NCBI GenBank assembly: GCA_021773435.1
Contig: JAJFKC010000039.1
Coordinates: 157,118-221,117, forward strand
Length of the DNA stretch: 64,000 nt
Direction of reading: 5' to 3'
From: Porticoccaceae bacterium
GTDB lineage: Bacteria > Pseudomonadota > Gammaproteobacteria > Pseudomonadales > Porticoccaceae
The translations under genes were made by a program, and so were the position numbers. This document shows positions 12,428-21,785 of the stretch, piece after piece. Below the pieces are notes generated by a model. The model had not been told where the DNA came from and made no database searches. It was given only the letters and a program-made list of their open reading frames with translations. Within the stretch, counting starts at the first letter, position 1. Each line of letters begins with the position of its first letter.

Positions 12428-13378
12428 TTAACTGTTGCCGCAGGACATTAAACGCTCATAGCGCTTTTCCAGTAGCATATCGAGGGGTTCACTTTGCAAT
12501 CTCTCCAGCTGCTCAATCAATCGCTCGCTGAGAGTCAGCGCCATTGCTTCGAAGTCGCGATGGCAGCCACCGAGTGGCTCCGGGATAGTTTCGTCAGCAA
12601 TGCCCAGCTCCTGCAGAACCGTCGAAGTAACACCCATGGCTTCTGCCGCCAGCGGCGCTTTTTCAGCTGTCTTCCAGATAATATTGGCACACCCTTCGGG
12701 CGAAATCACAAAGTAAGTGGCGTACTGCAACATATTTAACCAGTCGCTGACACCAATAGCGATGGCGCCACCAGAACTGCCTTCGCCAATCACAGTAGCA
12801 ATAATCGGCGTTTTTAAGCGTGACATTACCGCCAGGTTTCGGGCGATGGATTCACTGATGCCTCGCTCTTCGGAATCAATACCGGGGTAGGCGCCCGGGG
12901 TGTCGATCAAGGTCAACACGGGCATCTTAAACCGCTCGGCCATCTCCATAAGTCGCAGCGCCTTGCGATAGCCTTCCGGTTTGGGCATACCAAAGTTGCG
13001 CTCGACCTTGTCAGCAACGCTGCGGCCTTTTTCCTCACCGATAACCACTACCGGCTTGCCGTCGAGGCGAGCAACACCGCCGATAATGGCCTTGTCATCA
13101 CCAAAATGGCGGTCGCCATGCAATTCCTCAAAATCGGTAAATACCCTGTCTATATAGTCTTTTGCGTGCGGCCGCAAGGGATGGCGTGCAACCTGAACAA
13201 TCTGCCAGGACGACAGCTTTGAATAAATAGTCTGGGTCAATTTCCGGGATTTTTCCCCAAGTTTTTGTACTTCCTCAGCGATGTTAAGCCCATTGTCATT
13301 ACCTACCAACTGTAATTCTTCTATCTTGGCTTCCAGCTCGGCAATAGGTTGCTCAAAATCCAGGTAATCAAGGTTCAT
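12428..13378 (-). CDS. accA: Acetyl-CoA carboxylase carboxyltransferase subunit alpha
   Basis: Alpha subunit of the carboxyltransferase that, with AccD, moves CO2 from biotinylated AccB to acetyl-CoA in the first committed step of fatty-acid synthesis. The 316-residue protein matches the family length (319 in E. coli). It has the N-terminal helix [19 protein letters not shown] and the core [19 protein letters not shown] and [12 protein letters not shown] motifs forming the crotonase-type active site. It lies between dnaE and tilS, the standard position. The ATG is preceded by AGGA at good spacing. Confidence 0.98.
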   Translation of the reverse strand: MNLDYLDFEQPIAELEAKIEELQLVGNDNGLNIAEEVQKLGEKSRKLTQTIYSKLSSWQIVQVARHPLRPHAKDYIDRVFTDFEELHGDRHFGDDKAIIGGVARLDGKPVVVIGEEKGRSVADKVERNFGMPKPEGYRKALRLMEMAERFKMPVLTLIDTPGAYPGIDSEERGISESIARNLAVMSRLKTPIIATVIGEGSSGGAIAIGVSDWLNMLQYATYFVISPEGCANIIWKTAEKAPLAAEAMGVTSTVLQELGIADETIPEPLGGCHRDFEAMALTLSERLIEQLERLQSEPLDMLLEKRYERLMSCGNS

Positions 13379-13601
13379 ATATTTCGTTCCTAATATCTTG
13401 GTGGCAGTGCTTATCTATCTGTCTTTAATAAAAATCTGAACTAAAAAATATCTGTATCTCACGAACCAAATCCATTTCAATCATGCGCGTCTTCAAGACT
13501 AGTCAGGTAACACGATCAAACTTATAAGCTATCTAACACCCTAAATACCCATGACCGCAAATCAGGCCACTTAACCAGGTCCAAAATCCGCAAACAATTA
13601 T

Positions 13602-16600
13602 TCAATACTCCATCTGCAAATACTCTTCCCCGTAGGCATCACGCAGCCGATGGAGCAGGTCGTCATCGGGATTAACCGACCATTCCTCTGATAGGACGAT
13701 ACTACCCTCGGCGCTGTCACAACTATATTTTATCTTCATCGGGCAGGAGCCTTGCCTGTGATGCTCAAGTATTTTGCACAGCGAATCAAGGCTCCGTCTA
13801 TTTGTACTCTGTTTGCCCGATTGCCGGTCACCATGCTCCCTGGTATTTGTCTGGCCGTTAGCTGATTGACCTTTATTTGACTGGTCATTAGTTGGCTGGT
13901 CATTAGTTGACTGATCGTTAACCAAATCATGGCCTCGCCAGTCGATTAACAACCCTTTTAGCAATGCCTGTCGTACTTCCAGCAACGTGCGCACCTGCTC
14001 GGCGCGCATTTTCAGGCCGCCGGTATATTCATCTTCGCTCACCGGGCCTTCAATAATCAGGATTGCACCTTTGGTGATTTTATCGCGGTAGTTCTGAAAT
14101 TGCTCTGCGAAAACAGTGACATCCATTCGTGCACTATTGTCGTCTAGCGTCAATACGCCCATGACATCGCCGCGTCGAGTTTTAATCGAACGGATATCCT
14201 TAACAAGACCGGCCACAGTCTGATTTTTGTCAGCTACCTTGAGTTGATTAATGCGGTGTTTAACCAGCTTTTGAAGTTCGGCTCGATACTGATCAACGGG
14301 ATGGCCACTAAAATACAATCCCAGGGTCTCCAGCTCACCCTGCAGCCGCTCACCGAGACTGAAGCGGCGCACCTGCCGAAATGCCCCGTAGCCAATTTCA
14401 AGTGCACTCTCCGTAAGACTTTCACCAAACAGGTCGGTCATGCCACAGTCGATATTTTTTGCCTGCTGCTCGGCGAGTTTAATCGCTTCTTCCATCGCCG
14501 CCAGCATCACTGCCCGGCTGTAATCGCGGTCGTCATTAGGTCCAATGGAATCCAGTGCGCCGCCTCGAATGAGCGCTTCTATCGCACGTTTATTGACCTT
14601 GCGGCCGTCAACGCGGGAACAAAAGTCGAACAAATCTTTAAATGGACCACCTTGCGCTCTAGCGGCGACAAGGTTTTCCACCGGTCCCTCGCCCAAACCT
14701 TTGATGGCACCCAGGCCGTAAACCACCGTCAGTTGTTCAGACGCGGTAAACTGAAATTCACCAATATTGACATCGGGCGCGCCTAGACACAGCTTCATAG
14801 CACTACACTCGTCCTTGAGAATCACGATCTTGTCAGTATTTTGCATATCCGCAGACAGCGCGGCCGCCATAAAAGCCGCCGGATAATGCACTTTTAGCCA
14901 CGCCGTTTGATAGGCGAGCAACGCATAAGCGGCTGAATGGGATTTATTAAACCCATAGCCGGCAAATTTTTCCATGAGATCGAAGATGTTTTCTGCCAGA
15001 TTTTTATCGATGTTGTTTGCTGTCGCGCCAGCGACAAACACTGTCCGCTGCTTAGCCATCTCCTCCGGTTTTTTCTTACCCATCGCCCGGCGTAATACAT
15101 CGGCACCTCCGAGGGTATAGCCACCCAGCACCTGAGCGATTTGCATCACCTGTTCCTGGTAAAGAATGATCCCATAGGTGGGTTCCAACACCGGTATGAG
15201 CGCTTCATGCTGATACTTTTGGTGGGGATAGGCGACCGGCTCGCGACCATGTTTGCGATTGATAAAATCATCGACCATGCCTGACTGCAGCGGCCCCGGC
15301 CGGAACAGTGCTACCAGGGCAACGATATCTTCAAAGCAGCTAGGTAATTGCCGTTTTATTAAATCTTTTATACCTCGAGATTCTAGCTGAAAAACAGCCG
15401 TTGTCTGAGCCTGCTGCAGCAACTCGTAAGTTGGCACATCGTCCAGCGCAATCGCTTCAATATCTATCGGCTCAAGCCCTTCGCCCTGGCGCTGCACATT
15501 GACGGTGGCGACGGCCCAGTCAATGATGGTCAAGGTGCGCAGGCCGAGGAAATCAAATTTAACCAGGCCCACCGCCTCGACATCATCTTTATCAAACTGG
15601 GTTACCACCCCTTCACCCGCTTCGTCACAATACAGCGGCGAAAAATCGGTGAGTTTGGTCGGTGCGATCACAACACCACCCGCATGTTTCCCTGCATTTC
15701 GGGTAATGCCTTCCAACTGTAATGCCATGGCCCAAATTTCCTGGGCCTCCTCGTCCTCAGCGAGGAAATTCCGCAGAATTTCTTCCTGTTCCAGGGCTTT
15801 TTCGAGGGTCATACCAATTTCAAGGGGAATCATTTTCGACAGCTTATCGGCCAGACCGTAGGCTTTTCCCAGCACGCGGGCTACGTCTCTTACCACCGCT
15901 TTGGCAGCCATGGTGCCAAAGGTGATTATTTGCGAGACCGCGTCACGACCATAACGTTCAGCCACATAGGCAATCACGCGATCACGATTATCCATGCAGA
16001 AGTCGATATCGAAATCGGGCATGGACACCCGTTCAGGATTGAGAAAGCGCTCAAACAGAAGGTCATATTCGAGAGGGTCGAGGCCAGTGATATCGAGCGC
16101 ATAAGCAACCAGCGAGCCAGCACCAGAACCTCGGCCAGGCCCGACCGGGATAGCATTTTGTTTCGCCCAACGGATAAAGTCCATGACGATCAGGAAATAG
16201 CCTGCGAAACCCATTTGGTTAATCGTGTTGAGCTCTAATTCAAGCCGGGCAAAATAGGCTTCCCTTGGCTGTGACGATGGATCGTTTTCAATCGACACCA
16301 AACGCTGCTCGAGTCCGTCCACCGATAATTGCCTAAAATACTCTTCGGTACTCAGGCCCTCAGGTACCGGGAATTCGGGCAATTGCGGTACATCCAATTC
16401 AAGCTCAAGCGTGCAGCGCTTGGCAATTTCTACGCTGTTGGTTAAGGCTTCGGGAATATCCTTAAATAACTCATACATTTCTTCTGGGGAACGGAGGTAT
16501 TGCTGTTCGCTATAGCGACGCTCCCGGCGCGGATCATCCAGTGTGCGGCCTTCACTGATGCAAACGCGGGCCTCGTGGGCGTCGAACTGCTCCATAGACA

Positions 16601-17234
16601 GGAATCGAACATCGTTGGTCGCAACCACCGGACAATCGTGCTGACTGGCCAAAGCGACCGCAGCATGGACGTAGGCTTCCTCGTTAATCCGACCACTACG
16701 AGACAATTCGAGGTAGAAACGGTTGGGGAATATCGCCAGCCATTGCTCAAGCAAATGCCCGGCTTGCTGAGATTTCGAGGAAATTAATGCCTGACCAAGT
16801 TCGTTCCAAACTCCCGCTAGTGCAATCAGGCCATCAGACATTTCGGCAAGCCATTCGCGCCGCACCGTAGGTTTGCCCTGAACCTGGCCCTCGAGATAGC
16901 TTCGTGAGATGAGTCGGGTGAGGTTCTGATAGCCTTGCTGATTCTGCACCAACACCGTCAAGGTCGTGGCGGCTTGATCAGGCAACTCAGCCTGAACCTG
17001 GAAGTCACATCCGCAGATTGGCTTGATGCCCCTCGCCTGAGCGGCTCGGTAAAACTTTACCAGCGCAAACAGATTACTAATGTCGGTAATGGCCACGGCC
17101 GGCATCGCCAGTTCCGAGACACGATCAACCAGGGCTTTGACGCCAATGGTGCCGTCACTCAGAGAGTATTCGCTATGCAGATGCAGATGTACGAACGGCG
17201 GTGCGGCGGCGCTATGATTGTTTACTTGCGGCAT
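13602..17234 (-). CDS. dnaE: DNA polymerase III alpha subunit with C-terminal repeat insert
   Basis: Catalytic subunit of the replicative DNA polymerase. Domains in order: PHP domain with HLHLHSEYS at 16-24, palm with the catalytic aspartates in PDFDIDF (Asp409 and Asp411), fingers and thumb, tandem helix-hairpin-helix, OB fold near 1000-1080, and a C-terminal tail that should contact the tau subunit. At 1210 residues it is about 50 longer than in E. coli. Most of the excess is a polar insert at about 1106-1148 built of pentapeptides such as NDQST, NDQPT and NDQSN, between the OB fold and the C-terminal domain. The replicase core looks complete. Confidence 0.97.
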   Translation of the reverse strand: MPQVNNHSAAAPPFVHLHLHSEYSLSDGTIGVKALVDRVSELAMPAVAITDISNLFALVKFYRAAQARGIKPICGCDFQVQAELPDQAATTLTVLVQNQQGYQNLTRLISRSYLEGQVQGKPTVRREWLAEMSDGLIALAGVWNELGQALISSKSQQAGHLLEQWLAIFPNRFYLELSRSGRINEEAYVHAAVALASQHDCPVVATNDVRFLSMEQFDAHEARVCISEGRTLDDPRRERRYSEQQYLRSPEEMYELFKDIPEALTNSVEIAKRCTLELELDVPQLPEFPVPEGLSTEEYFRQLSVDGLEQRLVSIENDPSSQPREAYFARLELELNTINQMGFAGYFLIVMDFIRWAKQNAIPVGPGRGSGAGSLVAYALDITGLDPLEYDLLFERFLNPERVSMPDFDIDFCMDNRDRVIAYVAERYGRDAVSQIITFGTMAAKAVVRDVARVLGKAYGLADKLSKMIPLEIGMTLEKALEQEEILRNFLAEDEEAQEIWAMALQLEGITRNAGKHAGGVVIAPTKLTDFSPLYCDEAGEGVVTQFDKDDVEAVGLVKFDFLGLRTLTIIDWAVATVNVQRQGEGLEPIDIEAIALDDVPTYELLQQAQTTAVFQLESRGIKDLIKRQLPSCFEDIVALVALFRPGPLQSGMVDDFINRKHGREPVAYPHQKYQHEALIPVLEPTYGIILYQEQVMQIAQVLGGYTLGGADVLRRAMGKKKPEEMAKQRTVFVAGATANNIDKNLAENIFDLMEKFAGYGFNKSHSAAYALLAYQTAWLKVHYPAAFMAAALSADMQNTDKIVILKDECSAMKLCLGAPDVNIGEFQFTASEQLTVVYGLGAIKGLGEGPVENLVAARAQGGPFKDLFDFCSRVDGRKVNKRAIEALIRGGALDSIGPNDDRDYSRAVMLAAMEEAIKLAEQQAKNIDCGMTDLFGESLTESALEIGYGAFRQVRRFSLGERLQGELETLGLYFSGHPVDQYRAELQKLVKHRINQLKVADKNQTVAGLVKDIRSIKTRRGDVMGVLTLDDNSARMDVTVFAEQFQNYRDKITKGAILIIEGPVSEDEYTGGLKMRAEQVRTLLEVRQALLKGLLIDWRGHDLVNDQSTNDQPTNDQSNKGQSANGQTNTREHGDRQSGKQSTNRRSLDSLCKILEHHRQGSCPMKIKYSCDSAEGSIVLSEEWSVNPDDDLLHRLRDAYGEEYLQMEY
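13866..13925. repeat. 15-base tandem repeat x4 inside dnaE
   Basis: Two near-identical copies of ctggtcattagttga (13881 and 13896) flanked by more degraded copies. They are in frame with dnaE and encode N-D-Q-S-T-like pentapeptides; the peptide periodicity continues, more worn, further toward the C-terminus. Confidence 0.88.
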
Positions 17235-17314
17235 CGCTTGCTCTTATAGAAGCTATGGGTATAGAACTTGTGGAATCGACATTGGCTGTCGTTAGTTCAG
17301 TAACAGCAATTCAT

Positions 17315-17340
17315 TTATCAGCGAAACTTATCAGCGACGT
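17315..17340. repeat. 13-base duplication at the 3' end of the KAS III gene
   Basis: Two adjacent copies of ttatcagcgaaac / ttatcagcgacgt. The stop codon (17318-17320) lies within the first copy as read on plus. Confidence 0.75.
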
Positions 17341-18403
17341 TCGCGCGCACCGCGATGGCTTCCATGATCAGCTCGAGTCCGGTTTTATCCGTCGGCGGCA
17401 AGTCAATATCGGTACTGGCCAGCGGCGTGATGCGATCACCCCATTTAATCAGGGTGGCACCCCAAGTTAACCCCGCTCCGAATGCCGCCATCAAAATCGT
17501 CATCCCCGGTTTAACACGACCCTGCTCAAGGGCCTCGCACAGAGCGATGGGAATGCTACTAGTAGAGGTATTGGCATAGCGATCCAGCGTGACAACAACT
17601 TTTTCCATGTCCGCACCCAGGCGTTTTATCAGTGCTTCGATTATGCGTGCATTAGCCTGGTGGGGAATAATCAAATCAATATCATCTAGCGAAAGCCCAG
17701 ACTGAGAAATCACATCTGTGCAGGCCTTGGCCATACCGGTGACAGCATTTTTAAAAATCTCGCGACCGTGAAAATCGATAGTGATATCCAGCGGCCGGTG
17801 TTCAGCAATCGCATCGAGACCGAAATCTGGGATCGCCAGCAATTCGCGGGTATTTTCAATGCAACCTAATTTGCCCTGAAAAAACCCACTTTCCTGATCA
17901 GACGCCTGCACCACCACGGCACCAGCACCATCGCCGAACAGAATCGCTGAATCACGACGTGACCAGTTCATCAGTGAGCTAAGTCGTTCTGAGCCAACCA
18001 CCAGCACGGTTTGCACGGAGCCACCACGAATCATCTCTGAAATCATATTGAAAGCGTAGAGGAAGCCGGTGCAGGCGGCATTAAGATCAAAACAGGCGGC
18101 ATTAGTCGCCCCGATAGCACCTTGCAACATCGACGCGGTATTAGGCACTACTTCGTCAGGAGTGGTAGTCGCGAAGGCGATCACGTCGATATCCAATGCT
18201 GAAATGTCAGCGCAGGCTAAGGCCCTCACGCTGGCGACATGGGCGAGATCTGCATTTTTAACATGGCTAATACGCCGAGTCTTGATGCCCGTACGCTCAA
18301 CAATCCACTCCTCGGAGGTCTCCATGACGGAGGTAATGTCCTGATTTGTCAGTCGCGCAGGCGGCAAACAACTTCCCCAGCCGGTAATTTGCGCGTATGT
18401 CAT
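17318..18403 (-). CDS. 3-oxoacyl-ACP synthase III family protein (FabH-like)
   Basis: Condensing enzyme of the KAS III family. The catalytic triad is complete: Cys111 in NAACTGFLYA, His248 in IPHQAN and Asn278 in RYANTS. Normal FabH joins acetyl-CoA and malonyl-ACP to start fatty-acid synthesis; which primer this one takes is not shown. At 361 residues it is longer than E. coli FabH (317), with a C-terminal tail of about 30 residues after the terminal G-A-G-L-T-W-G strand. It is not part of the usual dnaE-rnhB interval, and no other fab gene is beside it. AAGAGGA precedes the ATG. Confidence 0.9.
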   Translation of the reverse strand: MTYAQITGWGSCLPPARLTNQDITSVMETSEEWIVERTGIKTRRISHVKNADLAHVASVRALACADISALDIDVIAFATTTPDEVVPNTASMLQGAIGATNAACFDLNAACTGFLYAFNMISEMIRGGSVQTVLVVGSERLSSLMNWSRRDSAILFGDGAGAVVVQASDQESGFFQGKLGCIENTRELLAIPDFGLDAIAEHRPLDITIDFHGREIFKNAVTGMAKACTDVISQSGLSLDDIDLIIPHQANARIIEALIKRLGADMEKVVVTLDRYANTSTSSIPIALCEALEQGRVKPGMTILMAAFGAGLTWGATLIKWGDRITPLASTDIDLPPTDKTGLELIMEAIAVRANVADKFR

Positions 18404-18590
18404 GACTATCCTCTTGTCGTGGTGCGTAGCTTCTCGGTGCTTAATAGCCTGTACTAACTTAACACTAATTAATTAAGTATTTTCGTTATTTATTACGTCA
18501 AATTGGTAGCACTAATTCTCCAGTACTTAAGCGAGACTTGCAATGCGCCGAACCTAATTGGCGATAAAATATTAGCCAATTAATCACCGA

Positions 18591-18646
18591 TTCACTATTT
18601 GGGGTTCTCTATTTGGAGTTCACTATTTATGGCTCTATTTGTGATT
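18591..18646. repeat. 14-base tandem repeat x4 at the rnhB stop
   Basis: Four copies with consensus ttcactatttggag in the gap between the KAS III gene and rnhB; the last copy covers the end of rnhB. The rest of the 231-base gap is A/T-rich and holds the KAS III promoter region but no gene. Confidence 0.88.
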
Positions 18647-19228
18647 CAGCAAATCGGCAACTGGCTTGAAGGAACGTCGGTGCAAGGGACACGGTCCCAG
18701 AATTTTCAATGCGGCCAGATGCCGTTTTGTACCGTAGCCCTTGTGAGCGGCAAAATCATAGCCGGGATAAACCTTATCGAACTGCCGCATCTCTCCGTCG
18801 CGAATCACCTTGGCAAGGATAGATGCAGCACTGATTGCAGCAACTTTGCTATCGCCTTTAATGATTGATTGAGAGGGATAATGCCAATCTGGGTATCGAT
18901 TACCGTCAACCACAACAAATTCAGGTGTGATAGACAGCCCGGCAACCGCTCTGGTCATCGCCAACAGGGTTGCCTGAAGGATATTGATCTGATCAATCTC
19001 TGCCACCGAGGCACGACCAATACTGTAGCTGGTCACACTCGAGACGATGTCTGAATATATTTTTTCGCGCCGGACAGCCGATAATTTTTTGGAATCTGCC
19101 AGACCAACAATCGGGCGATTACTATCAAGGATGACCGCGGCAGCTAAAACATCACCGGCAAGAGGACCGCGACCCACTTCATCGACACCGGCAAGCAACG
19201 CCCCCCGGTAGGGAATTAAATTATCCAC
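18635..19228 (-). CDS. rnhB: Ribonuclease HII
   Basis: Removes ribonucleotides from DNA by cutting RNA-DNA hybrids. The N-terminal [12 protein letters not shown] motif carries the first catalytic Asp-Glu pair; further metal ligands lie in VVVDGNRYP and [13 protein letters not shown]. The 197-residue length is normal. The start is GTG, nine bases after the lpxB stop, so it is cotranscribed with lpxB in the conserved lpxD-fabZ-lpxA-lpxB-rnhB run. Confidence 0.97.
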   Translation of the reverse strand: MDNLIPYRGALLAGVDEVGRGPLAGDVLAAAVILDSNRPIVGLADSKKLSAVRREKIYSDIVSSVTSYSIGRASVAEIDQINILQATLLAMTRAVAGLSITPEFVVVDGNRYPDWHYPSQSIIKGDSKVAAISAASILAKVIRDGEMRQFDKVYPGYDFAAHKGYGTKRHLAALKILGPCPLHRRSFKPVADLLNHK

Positions 19229-19237
19229 GCAATGCGC

Positions 19238-20446
19238 TCAACTCGCCTCTGTTACCCCGACCCCGCCAGCGTCCCCAACATCGGCATCAATCAGTTTAAG
19301 TACGGCGTCAGCGGCTATATTGCTGGCGTCGCAGCGCAGAAGCTCGTGTAATTGCGTAAATCGCTGGGTCATACCCTGAGAATAATCAGGTTTGGTCAGC
19401 ATCGCCATTAATGCTTCCGCCAGGCTTTCGACGCTCGCTTCGTTCTGCAACAGTTCCGGCACCAGTTCTTCCCCAGCCAACAAATTAGGCAATGACACAT
19501 AGGGCACTTCCAACATCCGAGAAATAATCGCATGGCTCAGCCAACCGGTTTTGTAACTGACAACCATGGGCTTTTTTAATAACATAGCCTCTAAAGCTGT
19601 GGTGCCAGAGGCCAATAACACCGCATCTGCTGCCGCCATCACAGCATGGGATTGACCGTCAAATACCGTCAACGGCAAATCTGGGAATTCTCCTATCAAG
19701 GCATCAACCTGAGCTCGCCGCGCGGCATTGGCGGCGGGGAGGAGGAAGCTGAGTTCAGGCAATAATTGCCGGCAGCGGCGCGCAGTTTCCAGAAACAAAC
19801 GGCCAAGATGCGCTATTTCACCCTTCCGGCTACCCGGTAATAAGGCGACCACGGGGCCTGTTGAATCGGCCAGACCCAGTTCGGTTCGTGCCCTTTCCCG
19901 CTCAGGAGTCAGGGGTAATTCATCAGCTAGAGGATGGCCCACAAAAGTGACGGGGATCTCATGATCTTTATAAAAATCTGCCTCAAAGGGCAACAGGGCA
20001 AGCATATGATCAACGCTGCGGGCGATTTTTTTAATCCGGTTTTGCCGCCAGGCCCAAACAGAGGGGCTAACATAATGGACGGTTTTTATACCGCTCTGTC
20101 TTAATTTGAATTCGAGTCCCAAATTAAAATCCGGCGCATCTATACCGATAAACACGGCTGGCGGCTGGCGCAGGAAGTGGTCGCGAAGACTGCGACGCAT
20201 GCTTAACAACGTCGGCAATTTTTTTAAAGGCTCGACCAGGCCCATCACAGAAAGCGGCTCCATGGGGTGGAGCGAATGCAGGCCAACTGCCACCATGAGC
20301 TTGCCGCCGACACCTTCAAACTGGGTGTTGGGACGTTTTTTCAGGATCGCCTGCATCAACGCAGCGCCCAGCCGATCACCGGATACCTCTCCTGCTACCA
20401 GGCCGATGCGGAGTGCGCTCATCGATACATGTGCCGATTCGCCCAT
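19238..20446 (-). CDS. lpxB: Lipid-A-disaccharide synthase
   Basis: Glycosyltransferase (GT19) joining UDP-2,3-diacylglucosamine and lipid X to form the lipid A disaccharide on the inner membrane. The core starts IGLVAGEVSGDRLGAALM, with LLPGSRKGEIAHLGRLF and ASGTTALEAML typical of the family. Two starts are possible: ATG at 20446, chosen because TAGG precedes it, and ATG at 20422, which matches the length of relatives better. The tail ends in a short Gly/Val/Asp-rich stretch. Confidence 0.96.
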   Translation of the reverse strand: MGESAHVSMSALRIGLVAGEVSGDRLGAALMQAILKKRPNTQFEGVGGKLMVAVGLHSLHPMEPLSVMGLVEPLKKLPTLLSMRRSLRDHFLRQPPAVFIGIDAPDFNLGLEFKLRQSGIKTVHYVSPSVWAWRQNRIKKIARSVDHMLALLPFEADFYKDHEIPVTFVGHPLADELPLTPERERARTELGLADSTGPVVALLPGSRKGEIAHLGRLFLETARRCRQLLPELSFLLPAANAARRAQVDALIGEFPDLPLTVFDGQSHAVMAAADAVLLASGTTALEAMLLKKPMVVSYKTGWLSHAIISRMLEVPYVSLPNLLAGEELVPELLQNEASVESLAEALMAMLTKPDYSQGMTQRFTQLHELLRCDASNIAADAVLKLIDADVGDAGGVGVTEAS

Positions 20447-20473
20447 CAACTGACCTACTGATGCAACAAGGCT

Positions 20474-21250
20474 TTAACGAATAATGCCACGTGTGGAATC
20501 GCGGATGGAATCGATGAATGGCTGTAGTACATCATTGTGCTCATCAAGTGCATCAAGCCTTGCCAACGCCTCGTCTTGTTTGAGACCCTGCCGGTAAACA
20601 GTTTTATAGGCCCGATTTATAGCGATAATTTGTTGTTTGGAAAAGCCGCGACGCTCAAGACCCATTTTATTAATGGTGCGCGGTACAGCCGGATGCCCCG
20701 CAGCTATCACGTAAGCTGGCAGGTCTTGATTTAGATATGCCATGGCCCCTAAAAACGCATGAGCACCTACCCGAACGTACTGATGCACCCCTGTATAACC
20801 AGACAAAAATGCCCAGTTGCCGACATGAATATGACCCGATATAGATGCGTTATTGACAAAGATAGTGTGGTCACCGACCACGCAGTCGTGGCCGATATGA
20901 ACATAGGCCATAAACAAGTTGTCGTTGCCGATCAGCGTCTCGCCTCTATCCTGCACAGTGCCGCGATGCACTGTCACACCTTCACGAAAAATATTGCGAT
21001 CGCCAATCACCAGCTTGGTTGGCTCGCCGCCATATTTCATATCCGGGGTATCTTCGCCGATGGTCGAAAACTGGAAAATGCGATTTTGCGAGCCAATTTC
21101 GGTATGGCCTTTAATGACGGCGTGTGACGCGATCACTGTGCCATCACCAATGCTAACATTAGCACCTATGACCGTTAATGGCCCAACTTCAACACCGGCA
21201 CCCAATTCAACGGAAGGGTCAACTACTGCGCTGGCGTGAACTGTTGCCAT
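20474..21250 (-). CDS. lpxA: UDP-N-acetylglucosamine acyltransferase
   Basis: First enzyme of lipid A synthesis, moving a 3-hydroxyacyl chain from ACP to UDP-GlcNAc. The protein is a left-handed beta helix of hexapeptide repeats (residues 1-180) with a helical C-terminal domain. The catalytic His is His121 in AYVHIGHDCVVG. The 258-residue length is normal. The ATG shares one base with the fabZ stop (TAATG), so translation is coupled. Confidence 0.98.
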   Translation of the reverse strand: MATVHASAVVDPSVELGAGVEVGPLTVIGANVSIGDGTVIASHAVIKGHTEIGSQNRIFQFSTIGEDTPDMKYGGEPTKLVIGDRNIFREGVTVHRGTVQDRGETLIGNDNLFMAYVHIGHDCVVGDHTIFVNNASISGHIHVGNWAFLSGYTGVHQYVRVGAHAFLGAMAYLNQDLPAYVIAAGHPAVPRTINKMGLERRGFSKQQIIAINRAYKTVYRQGLKQDEALARLDALDEHNDVLQPFIDSIRDSTRGIIR

Positions 21251-21750
21251 TATGAATCCGTACCCTGTGAATCCGTACCCTGTGAATCCGCACCCCGTGA
21301 ATCCGAACCCTGTGAACCCATACCCTGCAATGCACAGAGAATTGTGGCCTTACAGGTCACCTGGTCATCAACAGAGGAGGTGCAGTTAAACCGCCAGATA
21401 TTGCGTTTGGTGGAATCAATTTCAGCCTCAAGCATCAACCGGTCGCCAGGCACAACCGGACGCTTGAAGCGCACTTTATCGACCCCGGCAAAAAGATACA
21501 GTGCGTTGTCTTCAGGCTGCTTGTTAACGGTGGCAAACCCCAGCAATCCAGCCGCCTGAGCCATTGCCTCAATGATCATCATGCCCGGGAAAATCGGTTC
21601 CCCGGGAAAATGGCCGTTAAATACATCTTCATTTACCGTAATATTTTTGTACGCGAGAATGCGCTTGCCTAGTTCAATTTCCAGCACACGATCGACCAGC
21701 AAAAACGGATATCTGTGCGGCAGAAATTGCTTTATTTCCTTAATTTGCAT
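21250..21750 (-). CDS. fabZ: 3-hydroxyacyl-ACP dehydratase FabZ with repeat tail
   Basis: Dehydrates 3-hydroxyacyl-ACP in fatty-acid elongation and competes with LpxA for substrate. The hot-dog fold has His47 in [12 protein letters not shown] and Glu61 in [14 protein letters not shown] four bases before the ATG at 21750 supports that start over a TTG at 21771. The last 25 residues or so are a repetitive tail of five D-S-Q-G-T-like pentapeptides absent from ordinary FabZ, produced by a 15-base tandem repeat that runs up to the stop codon. Family members end just before this tail. Confidence 0.96.
   Translation of the reverse strand: MQIKEIKQFLPHRYPFLLVDRVLEIELGKRILAYKNITVNEDVFNGHFPGEPIFPGMMIIEAMAQAAGLLGFATVNKQPEDNALYLFAGVDKVRFKRPVVPGDRLMLEAEIDSTKRNIWRFNCTSSVDDQVTCKATILCALQGMGSQGSDSRGADSQGTDSQGTDS
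21254..21328. repeat. 15-base tandem repeat x5 at the 3' end of fabZ
   Basis: Five consecutive copies of gaatccgtaccctgt; the first two are identical and the last is the most changed. They end two bases before the fabZ stop and encode a Ser/Gly/Asp-rich tail. The array sits immediately before the lpxA start. Confidence 0.97.
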
Positions 21751-21785
21751 AAAACTTCCCAAATGTTCCAAAATGCGTTGACGGA

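Noticed and set aside
21254..21328. Tandem array considered as a CRISPR
   Set aside because: The units are directly adjacent with no spacers and are in frame with fabZ; none of the tandem repeats in the window has spacer structure.
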